Shown here: positions 26,433 through 36,361 of the stretch, one piece after another
Layout of the letters: the number at the start of each line of letters is the position of its first letter
Position numbering within the stretch: the first letter of the stretch is position 1
Assembly: GCF_000671395.1 (NCBI RefSeq)
Contig: NZ_AQQY01000004.1
Span: 186,001-250,000 of the forward strand
Reading direction: 5' to 3'
DNA: 64,000 bases
Source: Actibacterium atlanticum
GTDB lineage: Bacteria; Pseudomonadota; Alphaproteobacteria; Rhodobacterales; Rhodobacteraceae
Made by a program: the position numbers and the translations under genes
The notes under the pieces: model-generated
Told to the model about the DNA's origin: nothing
Seen by the model: only the letters and a program-made list of their open reading frames with translations
Databases searched by the model: none

Positions 26433-26996
26433 GTGTCCCAAGGTGAAACTCACGATACCACACGTCGCGATTTTCTGTACTACGCCACAGGTGGCGCAGG
26501 TGCAGTAGCGACCGGTGCGGCCGTCTGGCCGCTCGTAAACCAGATGAACCCGTCTGCCGACGTTCAGGCGCTCAGCTCGATCCGCGTGGATGTTGCTGAC
26601 GTTGCCGTGGGCTCGCAGCTGACGGTAAAGTACCTGGGTAAACCGATTTTCATTCGCCGTCGTACGGCTGAAGAAATCGAAGCAGCGCGTGCCGTTTCGG
26701 CTGCCGAGCTGACGATCGACCAAGGGTCGCAGAACCCCAACAAGCCCGACACGAACGCGGATGACCAAAACCGCACGCTGGATGAAGCCGGCGAGTGGCT
26801 GGTGATGGTTGGCGTTTGTACGCACCTTGGTTGCGTGCCCATCGGGGATGGCGCTGGTGAATTCGGTGGGTGGTTCTGCCCCTGCCACGGTTCGCACTAC
26901 GACACTGCCGGGCGAATCCGCAAAGGCCCCGCGCCCGAGAACCTGTGGATCCCGGTCGCTGAATTCGTCGACGCAACGACGATCAAACTGGGTTAA
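26433..26996 (+). CDS. petA: Ubiquinol-cytochrome c reductase Rieske iron-sulfur subunit
   Basis: A 187-aa Rieske protein of the cytochrome bc1 complex, which passes electrons from ubiquinol to cytochrome c1 at the periplasmic face. It has a Tat-type N-terminus (TRRDFLYY followed by one membrane anchor), and the 2Fe-2S ligands in CTHLGC and CPCHGSHYD. The start is GTG at 26433, preceded by GGAAAGGGAG. petB follows 11 nt after the stop. The 245 bp upstream is the operon leader. Confidence 0.97.
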   Translation: MSQGETHDTTRRDFLYYATGGAGAVATGAAVWPLVNQMNPSADVQALSSIRVDVADVAVGSQLTVKYLGKPIFIRRRTAEEIEAARAVSAAELTIDQGSQNPNKPDTNADDQNRTLDEAGEWLVMVGVCTHLGCVPIGDGAGEFGGWFCPCHGSHYDTAGRIRKGPAPENLWIPVAEFVDATTIKLG

Positions 26997-27007
26997 GGGA
27001 GGGGCTT

Positions 27008-28354
27008 ATGTCTGGTATTCCGCACGATCATTACGAACCGAAAACCGGTTTCGAGAAATGGGTTCATGAGCGTCTGCCGATCGTTGGTCTGGTATATGAC
27101 ACGCTGATGATCCCCACGCCCAAGAACCTGAACTGGATGTGGATCTGGGGCATCGTCCTGGCTTTCTGCCTGGGCCTGCAAATTGTCACCGGTATCATTC
27201 TTGCAATGCACTACACCCCGCATGTTGACCTGGCCTTTGCCTCGGTCGAGCACATCATGCGTGACGTGAACGCGGGTCACATGATCCGTTACCTGCACAT
27301 GAACGGCGCCTCGCTGTTCTTTGTTGCTGTGTATCTGCACATCTTCCGCGGCCTGTTCTATGGCTCGTACAAATCGCCCCGTGAAATCACATGGATCATC
27401 GGCATGCTGATCTATCTGTGCATGATGGGCACTGCTTTCATGGGCTATGTTCTGCCCTGGGGTCAGATGTCGTTCTGGGGTGCAACCGTGATCACCGGCC
27501 TGTTTGGTGCGATCCCGTTTATCGGCGACGCGCTGCAAACCTGGCTGCTGGGCGGCCCGGCGGTGGACAACGCCACGCTGAACCGCTTCTTCTCGCTGCA
27601 CTATCTGCTGCCTTTCGTGATCGCCGCCCTGGTTGTCGTTCACATCTGGGCCTTCCACAACACCGGCAACAACAACCCCTCGGGTGTTGAAGTGCGCCGT
27701 GGCTCGAAAGCAGAAGCCGAGAAAGACACTGTTCCCTTCTTCCCGTACTACGTGATCAAGGACGTGTTCGCGCTGGCCGTTATTCTGGCTGTGTTCTTCG
27801 CCATCGTCGGCTTTATGCCGAACTACCTGGGCCACCCCGATAACTACATCGAGGCAAACCCGCTGGCGACGCCCGCACACATCGTGCCTGAATGGTACTT
27901 CCTGCCGTTCTACGCGATCCTGCGTGCCTTCACCTCGGAAGTCTGGATTGTTCAGTTCGCATCCTTTGTGACCGGTGGCATCATCGACGCTAAGTTCTTC
28001 GGCGTGCTGGCCATGTTCGGCGCCATCGCAGTGATGGCTCTGGCACCGTGGTTGGACACTTCGTCGGTACGTTCGGGCCGCTATCGCCCGATGTTCAAGT
28101 GGTGGTTCTACCTGCTGCTTCTGGACTTCATGTTGCTGATGTGGCTGGGCGCCATGCCCGCTGAAGAGCCCTATGCAACCTTCTCGCTGATCGCTTCGGC
28201 TTACTGGTTCGCCTACTTCCTGGTGATCCTGCCGCTGTTGGGCGTGATTGAGAAACCGCAGACCCCGGTTGCCACGATCGAAGACGACTTCAACGCTCAT
28301 TATGGCAAAGCCAAAGCCGAGTCGGGCGCGTCCGCCTCGACCCCGGCCGAATGA
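27008..28354 (+). CDS. petB: Cytochrome b of the bc1 complex
   Basis: A 448-aa polytopic membrane protein holding both b hemes and the Qo and Qi sites. Heme-ligand histidines lie in [24 protein letters not shown] and VVHIWAFHN. The Qo-site PEWY motif is present as [11 protein letters not shown]. Eight membrane segments are expected and the hydrophobic profile agrees. A GGGAGG ribosome site precedes the ATG. The C-terminal tail (about 30 residues) is charged and Ala-rich. It sits mid-operon between petA and petC. Confidence 0.98.
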   Translation: MSGIPHDHYEPKTGFEKWVHERLPIVGLVYDTLMIPTPKNLNWMWIWGIVLAFCLGLQIVTGIILAMHYTPHVDLAFASVEHIMRDVNAGHMIRYLHMNGASLFFVAVYLHIFRGLFYGSYKSPREITWIIGMLIYLCMMGTAFMGYVLPWGQMSFWGATVITGLFGAIPFIGDALQTWLLGGPAVDNATLNRFFSLHYLLPFVIAALVVVHIWAFHNTGNNNPSGVEVRRGSKAEAEKDTVPFFPYYVIKDVFALAVILAVFFAIVGFMPNYLGHPDNYIEANPLATPAHIVPEWYFLPFYAILRAFTSEVWIVQFASFVTGGIIDAKFFGVLAMFGAIAVMALAPWLDTSSVRSGRYRPMFKWWFYLLLLDFMLLMWLGAMPAEEPYATFSLIASAYWFAYFLVILPLLGVIEKPQTPVATIEDDFNAHYGKAKAESGASASTPAE

Positions 28355-28371
28355 GAGAGAGGAACAAGCAA

Positions 28372-29166
28372 ATGTTCAAAAAGCTAGCCCTTTCGACTCT
28401 GACCGCTCTGACACTCTCGGCAGGCACTGCGCTTGCCGCGGGTGGCGCGGGCCACGTCCACGACGAGCAATTCTCGTTCGAAGGCCCGTTCGGTAAGTTT
28501 GACCAGAACCAGCTGCAGCGCGGCCTTCAGGTCTACACCGAGGTTTGCTCGTCCTGCCACGGCCTCAAGTACGTGCCCCTGCGCACCCTGGCTGACGAAG
28601 GCGGTCCGCACCTGCCCGAAGATCAGGTTCGCGCCTACTCCGAGCAGAACTTCGAAGCCTATGACGAGGAACTGGAAGATTTTCGCCCGGCTAAGCCGAC
28701 CGACTTCTTCCCCGAGTCGAACGACCCGAACGCCCCTGACCTGTCGCTGATGGCGAAGGCGCGTGCAGGCTTCCATGGCCCGCTGGGCACCGGCATCTCG
28801 CAGCTGGTCAACGGCATGGGTGGCGCAGAGTACATCGCTTCGATCCTGACCAGCTATAACGGTAAGGAAAAAGAAGAAGCCGGTACCGTGTTCTACGGCA
28901 ACGACGCCTTCCCCGGTGGCTGGATCGCAATGGCCCCGCCGCTGTACGGTGAGGATGTTGAGTATGCCGACGGTCACTCCAACGATCTGCACCACGAAGC
29001 CGTCGACGTTTCGGCCTTCCTGATGTGGGCGGCCGAGCCCAAGATGATGGCGCGCCAGCGCGCGGGCTTTGTTGCGGTGCTGTTCTTGTCGGTTCTGTCG
29101 GTGCTGCTGTACCTGACCAACAAAAAGCTTTGGAAGCCGATCAAACAAGGCGCCAAAAAGGCCTGA
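28372..29166 (+). CDS. petC: Cytochrome c1 of the bc1 complex
   Basis: A 264-aa protein with a cleavable signal peptide ([19 protein letters not shown]...ALA), heme-binding CSSCH, the axial Met region [10 protein letters not shown] and a C-terminal membrane anchor ([15 protein letters not shown]) followed by basic residues. It receives electrons from the Rieske protein and passes them to soluble cytochrome c. ATG 28372 follows GAGAGGAA and fits the signal peptide better than in-frame upstream codons. It closes the petABC operon, which ends at a strong terminator. Confidence 0.97.
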   Translation: MFKKLALSTLTALTLSAGTALAAGGAGHVHDEQFSFEGPFGKFDQNQLQRGLQVYTEVCSSCHGLKYVPLRTLADEGGPHLPEDQVRAYSEQNFEAYDEELEDFRPAKPTDFFPESNDPNAPDLSLMAKARAGFHGPLGTGISQLVNGMGGAEYIASILTSYNGKEKEEAGTVFYGNDAFPGGWIAMAPPLYGEDVEYADGHSNDLHHEAVDVSAFLMWAAEPKMMARQRAGFVAVLFLSVLSVLLYLTNKKLWKPIKQGAKKA

Positions 29167-29189
29167 TCTGATCGACTTTGTAGAAAACC

Positions 29190-29225
29190 GAAACGCGCCC
29201 CCTGGGGCGCGTTTCTTACTTTTTA
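29190..29225 (+). terminator. Terminator of petABC
   Basis: A 12-bp perfect stem, GAAACGCGCCCC (29190-29201) and GGGGCGCGTTTC (29204-29215), is followed by TTACTTTTT. It lies 24 bp after the petC stop. Confidence 0.85.
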
Positions 29226-29293
29226 AGGCCCGTCCTGCCCGAAATCCTTGAACTTTCAAGGTGTCATGCTTAGACACATTAGGACGTGCGAAT

Positions 29294-31033
29294 ATGTTGA
29301 TGGAGCCAATGCGCTTCCACCTGATCAAACCTTTGCTGCGCCACATGCCCATTTTGCAATGGGGCAGGCGCTATAACCGCGATGCGCTGGAGGGAGACCT
29401 TCTGGCCGCCGTGATCGTTACGATTATGCTTATCCCACAATCGCTGGCCTATGCGTTACTGGCCGGTCTGCCCGCGGAAATGGGGCTTTATGCGTCTATC
29501 CTGCCTTTGGTCGCCTATACGATCTTTGGCACCTCGCGCGCCTTGGCTGTCGGCCCTGTCGCCGTGGTGTCGTTGATGACCGCCGCGGCGGTGGGCAATC
29601 TGGCACTGCAAGGCACCGCCGAATATATCGCCGCTGCCATCGCTCTGGCGTTCCTATCGGGGGTGATCCTGTTGGTGATGGGAATCTTCCGGTTGGGGTT
29701 TCTGGCGAACTTCCTAAGCCACCCGGTGATCGCGGGGTTCATCACCGCGTCGGGCATCATCATTGCGACCAGCCAGATGAAACACATTCTGGGCATTGAC
29801 GCCTCGGGGCATAATCTGGCCGAACTCATCGGATCCTTGGTTTCCCAAATCGGTCAAACCAACCTTTGGACGCTGATCATTGGCGCCAGTGCGACCGCCT
29901 TCTTGTTTTGGGTCAGGACCGGGCTGAAACCCATGTTGCAATCCGCCGGGCTGTCACCTCGGCTGGCGGGAAACCTGGCCAAAGCCGGCCCGGTGGGCGC
30001 CGTTGTGATCACCACCGTGCTAAGCTGGGCACTGGGACTTCACGAACGCGGAGTCGCCATCGTGGGCGACGTACCCCAAGGCCTTCCGCCGCTGACTCTG
30101 CCACGCTTTGACATGGATGTCTGGAGCAGCCTGTTTGGCTCGGCCCTGCTGATTTCAATCATCGGCTTTGTTGAATCCGTTTCGGTGGCGCAAACGCTGG
30201 CCGCCAAGAAACGCCAGCGCATCACCCCGGATCAGGAATTGATCGGGCTGGGCGCGTCAAACATCGCGGCGTCGATCAGCGGGGGATACCCGGTGACCGG
30301 CGGCTTTGCCCGTTCGGTCGTGAATTTCGACGCCGGCGCCAAGACACCCGCCGCCGGCGCCTTCACCGCCATCGGCATCGCCATTGCTGCCCTGCTGCTG
30401 ACCCCCCTGCTGTACTTCCTGCCCAAGGCGACTCTGGCCGCAACCATCATTGTCGCGGTGCTGTCTTTGGTGGATTTCTCGATCCTGCGCACGACCTGGG
30501 GCTATTCCAAAACCGATTTCGCTGCTGTCACCGCGACGATTCTGCTGACGCTGGGCTTTGGCGTGGAAATCGGTGTGTCAGCCGGGGTGATCTTGTCGAT
30601 CTTCCTGTTTCTTTACCGCACTTCGCGCCCGCATATCGCCGAGGTCGGCCTGGTGCCCGGCACTGAACACTTCCGCAATATCAACCGTCACAAGGTAGAG
30701 ACCCGCCCGGACATCCTGACGATCCGTGTGGATGAAAACCTCTATTTCGCCAACGCGCGCTACCTTGAAGATTACATCTATGACCGCGTGGTCGGGGATG
30801 ACGACCTGAAACATGTCGTCCTGATGTGTTCGGCGGTGAACACAATTGACAGTTCCGCTCTGGAATCACTTGAAGCCATCGACCATCGCCTGCGCGATAT
30901 GGGGTTGATGCTACACCTGTCTGAAATTAAAGGCCCGGTGATGGATCGCCTGAGCCGCACGCATTTCCTGCACGATTTGTCGGGAAAAGTATTCCTTTCG
31001 CAATATGAGGCAGTGAAATGCCTGACATCCTGA
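29294..31033 (+). CDS. SulP family anion transporter with STAS domain
   Basis: A 579-aa inner-membrane transporter. It has a SulP core of 10-14 membrane segments (VTIMLIPQSLAYALLAGLP and the following loops are the family signature) and a cytoplasmic C-terminal STAS domain from about residue 440 (ILTIRVDENLYFANARY, CSAVNTIDSSALESLEAI). Substrates in this family are sulfate, bicarbonate or other anions; which one is not decidable here. ATG 29294 is preferred to a TTG at 29261. It is a single gene between the petC terminator and the cytochrome c promoter. Confidence 0.9.
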   Translation: MLMEPMRFHLIKPLLRHMPILQWGRRYNRDALEGDLLAAVIVTIMLIPQSLAYALLAGLPAEMGLYASILPLVAYTIFGTSRALAVGPVAVVSLMTAAAVGNLALQGTAEYIAAAIALAFLSGVILLVMGIFRLGFLANFLSHPVIAGFITASGIIIATSQMKHILGIDASGHNLAELIGSLVSQIGQTNLWTLIIGASATAFLFWVRTGLKPMLQSAGLSPRLAGNLAKAGPVGAVVITTVLSWALGLHERGVAIVGDVPQGLPPLTLPRFDMDVWSSLFGSALLISIIGFVESVSVAQTLAAKKRQRITPDQELIGLGASNIAASISGGYPVTGGFARSVVNFDAGAKTPAAGAFTAIGIAIAALLLTPLLYFLPKATLAATIIVAVLSLVDFSILRTTWGYSKTDFAAVTATILLTLGFGVEIGVSAGVILSIFLFLYRTSRPHIAEVGLVPGTEHFRNINRHKVETRPDILTIRVDENLYFANARYLEDYIYDRVVGDDDLKHVVLMCSAVNTIDSSALESLEAIDHRLRDMGLMLHLSEIKGPVMDRLSRTHFLHDLSGKVFLSQYEAVKCLTS

Positions 31034-31105
31034 CCAAAAGTCGCATGTCGGGCGGCGCATTGTCGCAGTATTGTGCCCAAGAGCAGGCGGAATCGCCCGA
31101 AAGGT

Positions 31106-31133
31106 TTGACCGGTTGGGAAGCCGGACTATGCT
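31106..31133 (+). promoter_or_regulatory. Promoter of the cytochrome c gene
   Basis: TTGACC (31106-31111) and TATGCT (31128-31133) are separated by 16 bp, 35 bp before the cytochrome c ATG. GAGAGGAGA supplies the ribosome site. Confidence 0.5.
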
Positions 31134-31167
31134 GAAATTCAGCGTCTTGAATGAGAGGAGAATCTTC

Positions 31168-31656
31168 ATGAAATCCACTATGGCCATCGTCGCCGCAACC
31201 TTGTTGGCCGCTGCACCGGCCTTCGCCGAGTCTCACGCTGCTGAGACCGCAACCGAAGGCGACGCCACCGCCGAAACCATGGAGATGGAACTGACCGTCA
31301 CCGGGGACGTAGCCAAAGGCGAAAAAGCCTTTAAGAAATGCGTATCGTGCCACGTTGTAGCCAACGAAGCTGGCGAGACTCTGGCTGGTAAGAAAGCCAA
31401 AACCGGCCCGAACCTGTATGGCATCGCTGGCGCGACCGCCGGTTCGGTCGAAGGCTTCAAATACTCCAAGCTGCAGATGGCCGCCGCCGAAGCAGGCGTT
31501 GTCTTCACCGAAGAAGTCTTTGCCGCCTTCGTTCAGGACCCCAGCAAATCGATGGCCGAAGCCACCGGCGAATCTGGCCGCTCGAAAATGTCTTTCAAAG
31601 TGCGCAAGCCCGAAGAAGCGATCGACCTGTTCGCCTATCTGGCCAGCCTGAAGTAA
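31168..31656 (+). CDS. cycA: Periplasmic cytochrome c-550 / c2 type
   Basis: A 162-aa class I cytochrome c. The signal peptide is MKSTMAIVAATLLAAAPAFA. An acidic, Thr/Glu-rich linker follows (ESHAAETATEGD...), then FKKCVSCH as the heme site, a GPNLYG loop and SRKMSF-like GRSKMSF carrying the axial Met. In Rhodobacteraceae such a cytochrome carries electrons from the bc1 complex to cytochrome oxidase. The 40-residue acidic stretch before the heme domain is longer than in the classical Rhodobacter c2. ATG 31168 fits the signal peptide and a GAGGAGA site. Confidence 0.9.
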   Translation: MKSTMAIVAATLLAAAPAFAESHAAETATEGDATAETMEMELTVTGDVAKGEKAFKKCVSCHVVANEAGETLAGKKAKTGPNLYGIAGATAGSVEGFKYSKLQMAAAEAGVVFTEEVFAAFVQDPSKSMAEATGESGRSKMSFKVRKPEEAIDLFAYLASLK

Positions 31657-31677
31657 ACGGCACACCTGTCGTAATTT

Positions 31678-31709
31678 AAGGGCCGTAGGTTCATTCCTGC
31701 GGCCCTTTT
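31678..31709 (+). terminator. Terminator after cytochrome c gene
   Basis: AAGGGCCGTAGG (31678-31689), loop TTCATT, then CCTGCGGCCCTT (31696-31707) with one G-T pair, continuing as TTGC. It lies 21 bp after the stop. Confidence 0.8.
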
Positions 31710-31760
31710 GCTTGCCCCGCCCTGCCCGGCCCGGTATTTCAGCCCGAAAGGAGCGCATCC

Positions 31761-32861
31761 ATGAGCATCAATACTTTCGGTCACCTGTTCCGCGTCACCA
31801 CCTGGGGTGAAAGCCACGGCCCCGGTCTGGGCGCCACGGTGGACGGCTGCCCGCCGGGCATTGCGGTGGATGCCGAGATGATTCAGCACTGGCTGGACAA
31901 GCGCAAGCCGGGGCAGAACAAATACACCACGCAGCGCCGCGAACCCGATGCGGTCAAGATCATGTCGGGCGTGTTCGAGGGCAAGACCACCGGCACCTCG
32001 ATCCAGCTGCTGATCGAAAACACCGATCAGCGCTCGAAAGACTACGGCGACATCGCCGAAAAATTCCGCCCCGGCCATGCCGACATCACCTATTGGCAGA
32101 AATACGGTATCCGCGACTATCGCGGTGGCGGGCGCAGCTCGGCCCGTGAAACGGCGGCACGTGTGGCCGCTGGCGGCGTTGCCCGCGCCGCGCTGGACGC
32201 GCTTGTGCCCGGCATTCAGATCACCGGTTACATGGTGCAAATGGGCGCGCGCGCCATTGATCGCGCCAATTTCGATTGGGATCAGATCGAACAGAACCCG
32301 TTCTGGACGCCGGATGCCAAAACCGCCGACCTGTGGGCCGATGATCTGGACGCGCTGCGCAAAGACGGCAATTCCGTCGGGGCAATCATCGAGGTCGTCG
32401 CCCGCGGCGTCCCTGCCGGGCTGGGCGCGCCGGTGTATGGCAAACTGGACACCGATCTGGCCGCCGCGATGATGTCGATCAACGCCGTGAAGGGCGTTGA
32501 GATCGGCGATGGCATGGCCGCCGCCATGCTGACCGGCGTCGATAACGCCGACGAGATCACCATGGGCCCCAACGGCCCCGAATACAGCTCGAACCACGCG
32601 GGTGGCATTCTGGGCGGGATCAGCACCGGACAGGATGTGGTGGTGCGCTTTGCGGTCAAGCCGACCTCGTCGATCCTGACGCCGCGAAAAACGATCACCA
32701 AATCGGGTGAAGCGGCCGAGATCATCACCAAGGGCCGTCACGACCCCTGCGTCGGCATCCGCGCCGTGCCCGTGGGCGAAGCCATGATGGCCTGCGTTCT
32801 GCTGGATCAACTGATGTTGCATCGCGGTCAGGTCGGCGATGCCGGCGGCACGATCGGCTGA
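31761..32861 (+). CDS. aroC: Chorismate synthase
   Basis: A 366-aa AroC, the FMN-dependent last shikimate step that makes chorismate from 5-enolpyruvylshikimate-3-phosphate. It opens [20 protein letters not shown] and has [15 protein letters not shown] followed by [13 protein letters not shown], plus [17 protein letters not shown] near the end. Length is typical. A GGAGC site precedes the ATG. The stop and the start of the next gene overlap (TGATG). Confidence 0.98.
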   Translation: MSINTFGHLFRVTTWGESHGPGLGATVDGCPPGIAVDAEMIQHWLDKRKPGQNKYTTQRREPDAVKIMSGVFEGKTTGTSIQLLIENTDQRSKDYGDIAEKFRPGHADITYWQKYGIRDYRGGGRSSARETAARVAAGGVARAALDALVPGIQITGYMVQMGARAIDRANFDWDQIEQNPFWTPDAKTADLWADDLDALRKDGNSVGAIIEVVARGVPAGLGAPVYGKLDTDLAAAMMSINAVKGVEIGDGMAAAMLTGVDNADEITMGPNGPEYSSNHAGGILGGISTGQDVVVRFAVKPTSSILTPRKTITKSGEAAEIITKGRHDPCVGIRAVPVGEAMMACVLLDQLMLHRGQVGDAGGTIG

Positions 32862-33793
32862 TGCTGGACATACTTGGAATTACCTTTCCGATCTTTGCCC
32901 TGATCGGTGTCGGCTACTTCGTCGTCTGGAAGGGTATTTTCAAACCCTCTGACATCCGCGTTCTGGGTAATTATGTTGTCAGTATTGCCCTGCCCGCGCT
33001 GATCTTTACCGCCGTGTCCAGCCGCCAGATCGGCGAAGTGCTTCACACAAGTTATCTGGCCGCCTATGCGCTTGGCGGTCTAAGCACAGTCCTGCTGGCC
33101 TATGGCTGGTTCCGCATTACGGGCACAGGCCCAAACCGATGTGCGATTGGGGCCATGGGCTGTACCTGCCCGAACTCGGTCTATCTGGGTTATCCGATCA
33201 TGCTGCTGACGTTTCCAGCCATCGCCGAACCGGTTTTGGCGATGAACCTGCTGGTCGAGAACCTGCTGATCCTGCCTTTGTGCCTGCTGTTCTTTGAATC
33301 CGCGCGGGGCGGCAGCGGAGGGCGCGGCATTGTGCGGTTGATCACAAACCTGCTGCGGCGGCCCTATTTTTTGGCCCTGCCAGCCGGGTTGATTGTCTCG
33401 GTGCTGAACATCCCGGTTCCTGCCTCGTTCATGCAGTTCACCAGCATGCTGGGCGCTTCGGCGGCGGCGCTGGCGCTGATCGTGATTGGGGGCACGCTGG
33501 TCGGGTTGCAGCTGGTCGGAGAGCGGCTTCTGGCGCTACAGATCGTCATTGGAAAACTGCTGGTGCAGCCCGCGCTGACCTTGCTGTTCGCAAGCCTTGT
33601 CGTGGCCGTAGGTATCCCGATGACCCCCGAAATGAAGGCTGCCGTTATCTTGTCCGCGGCAATGCCCATGTTCGGGCTGTACACAGTTTTCGCACAGGAA
33701 TCCGGCCACGAAGGGCTTGCGGCCATCGCCCAGCTTGGGGCGACGGCCGCATCTTTCGTTACACTGAATATTGCTCTGGTCTGGCTGACTTAG
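32861..33793 (+). CDS. AEC family transporter
   Basis: A 310-aa protein of the auxin efflux carrier family, with about 10 hydrophobic segments in two five-helix halves (for example FPIFALIGVGYFVVW at the start and ILSAAMPMFGLYTVFAQ in the second half). The substrate is unknown; malonate, malate and other anions are known in the family. It is translationally coupled to aroC, but a metabolic link is not obvious. Its last 4 bases overlap the thioredoxin gene on the other strand. Another AEC gene lies at 62798. Confidence 0.85.
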   Translation: MLDILGITFPIFALIGVGYFVVWKGIFKPSDIRVLGNYVVSIALPALIFTAVSSRQIGEVLHTSYLAAYALGGLSTVLLAYGWFRITGTGPNRCAIGAMGCTCPNSVYLGYPIMLLTFPAIAEPVLAMNLLVENLLILPLCLLFFESARGGSGGRGIVRLITNLLRRPYFLALPAGLIVSVLNIPVPASFMQFTSMLGASAAALALIVIGGTLVGLQLVGERLLALQIVIGKLLVQPALTLLFASLVVAVGIPMTPEMKAAVILSAAMPMFGLYTVFAQESGHEGLAAIAQLGATAASFVTLNIALVWLT

Positions 33794-34203
33794 GCTGTCG
33801 CCGCCGTCAGCGCCATGTCCATAAGCTCTTTGATCTGTGCGGTGCCCGTGCCGGCAACAATACGGCCTAGCTCGGCGTCACCCTTCAACACAACCAGAGT
33901 CGAACGGCGCGGGATCTTCAGCGATTTCACCAGATCCGATTTGCCGTAGTCGTCCCAGTCAACATCAATGAAAGTGATGGCTTTCTCATAGTCCGGGTAC
34001 TCATCCTTCAGCGCATTAATCACGCGCTCTTGTGCCGCACAGGTCGAACACCAGCTGGCTTTGAAATCCAGAAATACGGTTTCGCCTTTGGCCAGATGCT
34101 CTTGCACCAGCCCGTCGGTGTAAGTCAGGGGCGCAGCCCAGCTGACCGTTGGCAATGTCACGGCTGCGGCCGAGGTCATCAGAAGAAAATCACGACGGTT
34201 CAT
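33790..34203 (-). CDS. Periplasmic thioredoxin-like protein
   Basis: A 137-aa protein with a Tat-like signal (MNRRDFLLMTSAAAVTLPTVSWA) and a thioredoxin fold holding the CXXC site WCSTCAAQ (about residues 51-58), followed by FIDVDWDDY and the cis-Pro-like IPRRSTLVV loop. It is the second gene after the CcdA-like membrane protein (12-nt gap), so electrons likely flow from cytosolic thioredoxin via CcdA to this periplasmic domain for disulfide reduction or repair. Confidence 0.88.
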   Translation of the reverse strand: MNRRDFLLMTSAAAVTLPTVSWAAPLTYTDGLVQEHLAKGETVFLDFKASWCSTCAAQERVINALKDEYPDYEKAITFIDVDWDDYGKSDLVKSLKIPRRSTLVVLKGDAELGRIVAGTGTAQIKELMDMALTAATA

Positions 34204-34215
34204 GTTTAAGCTCCG

Positions 34216-34929
34216 TTAGATGGATACAGAAAAATCAATCAGCCACGCGGGCAGGTTCTGCACGGCCCAGGCTTCAAGCATGTAGTGAACTTTGAACAGG
34301 ATCATCAGGCCGACCGCGACAAAGACAACGCCCATAGCCGGGCGGGCCTTATTGGCCAGCGACCGCATCATCGCCTGACGGCGCATAATGGCAGCACGAG
34401 CCCCATAGCCCAGCGCCAAAATGATGGTGGACACACCCAGCGAAAAACTGGCCATGATTGCGCCCGCAAACAGAAGGCTTTCGCCCTGCGAGGCCAGAGA
34501 GATTGCCCCGCCCAGCGTGGGCCCGATGCATGGGCTCCATACCGCGCCCAACAACAGCCCACCAAGGAACTGCCCCCGCAGGCCAGATCGATCAACCTGA
34601 TCCAGCTGGCCATCAGCCTGGGCCGACATGCCCGCCGTTGCCGTGGCAAACCCGGCCGAAAAGCGCGGCACCAGCAGCACCAGACCAAAACCGATCATCA
34701 AAACGGCACCGCCATTGGCGATCATGGTCTCGTCCAGCCCAAGCGCATAGCCAGCAACTGTCACGAACATACCCAGGGCCACGAAAGACAGGCTCATCCC
34801 GGCCGCAACCGCGACAGGGCCAAGTTTGTGGGCCTGCACTGCGGTGGCCAATACGATTGGCAAAACCGGCAACACGCAGGGGTTAATCAGGGTCAGCAGA
34901 CCCGCAAGATATCCAAGCACTAAATCCAT
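34216..34929 (-). CDS. CcdA-type cytochrome c biogenesis / thiol transport protein
   Basis: A 237-aa membrane protein of the CcdA/DsbD-beta family with six membrane segments. The redox cysteines are in LINPCVLPVLPIVL (segment 1) and VWSPCIGPTLGG (segment 4). A longer frame starts at 34971, but ATG 34929 places the first hydrophobic segment at the N-terminus and fits the family. It transfers reducing power across the membrane and pairs with the thioredoxin gene directly downstream. Confidence 0.88.
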   Translation of the reverse strand: MDLVLGYLAGLLTLINPCVLPVLPIVLATAVQAHKLGPVAVAAGMSLSFVALGMFVTVAGYALGLDETMIANGGAVLMIGFGLVLLVPRFSAGFATATAGMSAQADGQLDQVDRSGLRGQFLGGLLLGAVWSPCIGPTLGGAISLASQGESLLFAGAIMASFSLGVSTIILALGYGARAAIMRRQAMMRSLANKARPAMGVVFVAVGLMILFKVHYMLEAWAVQNLPAWLIDFSVSI

Positions 34930-34997
34930 GACGCCACCCTGCCGCAGTGCGGCGGGACTGTCATCAAACATGTCGCTAACGCCAAATCACATGCGCG

Positions 34998-35864
34998 TCA
35001 GCGCATTTGTTTCGAAAGCTGCACGGCCAGAATTCCCAGCGTGATCACCGCTACGCCGATCACATCGCCCGGCCCCAAGGCCTCGCCCAGCAGCATCGCT
35101 GCGATGGCGACGCCGAAAAACGGGTTCAAAAAGTGAAAGGTTGCAGCGCGCACCGCACCGACGCGCTCGACCAGAACAAACCACACAAACGTGGCCAAAA
35201 GACCCGGGACCAGCGTCGTATAGGCAAACGCCGCAATCAGGGGCGGCGACCAGGTGACATCCCATGTCTCGCTTACACCGCCGACCACGGCAAGGATCGC
35301 TGACCCCACCAACATCTGCAGGCCGACCACCATCAACAGGTTGCCCCCGGAAGATGCCCCGCGCATCGCAAGCGTCGCGATCGACAGCGCCAAAGCGCCC
35401 AGAACGCACAACATCACCCCCACCACATCGACACCCGCGCCAATCCGGCTGGACATGATGATTGCTACGCCGACAAAGCCCGCGACCAGCCCGATCACGC
35501 CCATTGGACGCAACCGTTCCTTCAGGAAAATCCAGCCCAGCGCACCGACCAGCAACGGCATAGAAGCCGCGATGATCGAGGCAAGCGACGCCTCGACCGT
35601 TTGCATCGCAAAGAAGTTCAGACCCAGATACAACGCGTTCTGACACAGCCCGAAGACAAAGGTCGCCCTCCATTGCGCCCGCGTCAGGCGCCACGTTTGA
35701 CCCAGCGCCAAGGCGATCAGCACGCCCAGCAGGCCAGAAATCAAAAACCGCAATGACAACGACAACAACGGTGGGGCATCGGCCACGATGATCCGCGCCG
35801 AGGTAAAGGCCGACGACCACATCAACGAAAACGCCAGACCCATAACGATGGCACGCAGATCCAT
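34998..35864 (-). CDS. EamA / DMT family exporter
   Basis: A 288-aa inner-membrane protein with 10 hydrophobic helices in two EamA repeats. The second-half signature is visible in VARVGAVRAATFHFLNP-like VERVGAVRAATFHFLNPF and LGEALGPGDVIGVAVITLGI. Substrates range over amino acids and metabolites; none can be assigned. A second large frame on the same strand (34987-35820) lacks a membrane pattern and is a shadow. It lies alone, separated by 68 bp from the CcdA gene. Confidence 0.88.
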   Translation of the reverse strand: MDLRAIVMGLAFSLMWSSAFTSARIIVADAPPLLSLSLRFLISGLLGVLIALALGQTWRLTRAQWRATFVFGLCQNALYLGLNFFAMQTVEASLASIIAASMPLLVGALGWIFLKERLRPMGVIGLVAGFVGVAIIMSSRIGAGVDVVGVMLCVLGALALSIATLAMRGASSGGNLLMVVGLQMLVGSAILAVVGGVSETWDVTWSPPLIAAFAYTTLVPGLLATFVWFVLVERVGAVRAATFHFLNPFFGVAIAAMLLGEALGPGDVIGVAVITLGILAVQLSKQMR

Positions 35865-35880
35865 TTCACATCCTCAAACA

Positions 35881-35909
35881 AAGAAAGGGCCGCCCCCAGG
35901 ACGACCCTT
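35881..35909 (-). terminator. Terminator of the HU gene
   Basis: On the minus strand AAGGGTCGTCC pairs with GGCGGCCCTT (10 bp with two G-T pairs), loop about 4 nt, followed by TCTTTG. It lies 30 bp after the HU stop and before the DMT gene start. Confidence 0.7.
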
Positions 35910-35938
35910 CTTAACTTTGTGGCTTGGTAAAGCCCAGA

Positions 35939-36226
35939 TCAGCCGTTTACGCTGTCTTTCAGCGCCTTGGCGATGGTCATCTTGACCACCTTGTCAGCGT
36001 CTTTCTTGATTTGCTCGCCGGTGGCAGGGTTGCGCACCATACGCTCGGGGCGCTCGCGGCAATAGATTTTGCCAACACCAGGAAGCGTCACGGCACCACC
36101 GCCCGATACTTCTTTGGTGATTACGCTCGTGACAGCTTCCAGCGCAGAGGTGGCGGCTTTCTTGTCGACACCCATTTCCTCTGCCAATGCAGCTACCAGC
36201 TGAGTCTTGGTCAACGGTTTAGCCAT
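35939..36226 (-). CDS. HU family DNA-binding protein
   Basis: A 95-aa HU/IHF-type histone-like protein. It starts MAKPLTKTQLVAALAEEMG and has the GVGKIYCRERPERMVRNPATGEQI arm region with the conserved RNPxTG loop that inserts in the minor groove. ATG 36226 is preceded by GAGGAGA and fits the family start. The variation GVGKIYC replaces the usual GFGTF. Its function is DNA bending and nucleoid organisation. Confidence 0.92.
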   Translation of the reverse strand: MAKPLTKTQLVAALAEEMGVDKKAATSALEAVTSVITKEVSGGGAVTLPGVGKIYCRERPERMVRNPATGEQIKKDADKVVKMTIAKALKDSVNG

Positions 36227-36361
36227 GTATGGTCTCCTCATTCATACCCCGAGTTCGATTTGGGGCTTATCCGCGCAATTTAAGTCTATCTTGGGTTATA
36301 ACACAACAAGTTGTGGTCATTTTCAGTGGAAAATCGCCGATTTTGCGGGTGGTTTTTTGCT

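Noticed and set aside
26993-28300. Minus-strand frame of 435 codons opposite cytochrome b
   Set aside because: petB has all heme and quinone-site motifs; the reverse frame has none.
34987-35820. Second large frame on the same strand as the DMT exporter
   Set aside because: The 34998-35864 frame shows the 10-helix EamA pattern; this alternative is rich in Cys and Arg and not membrane-like.
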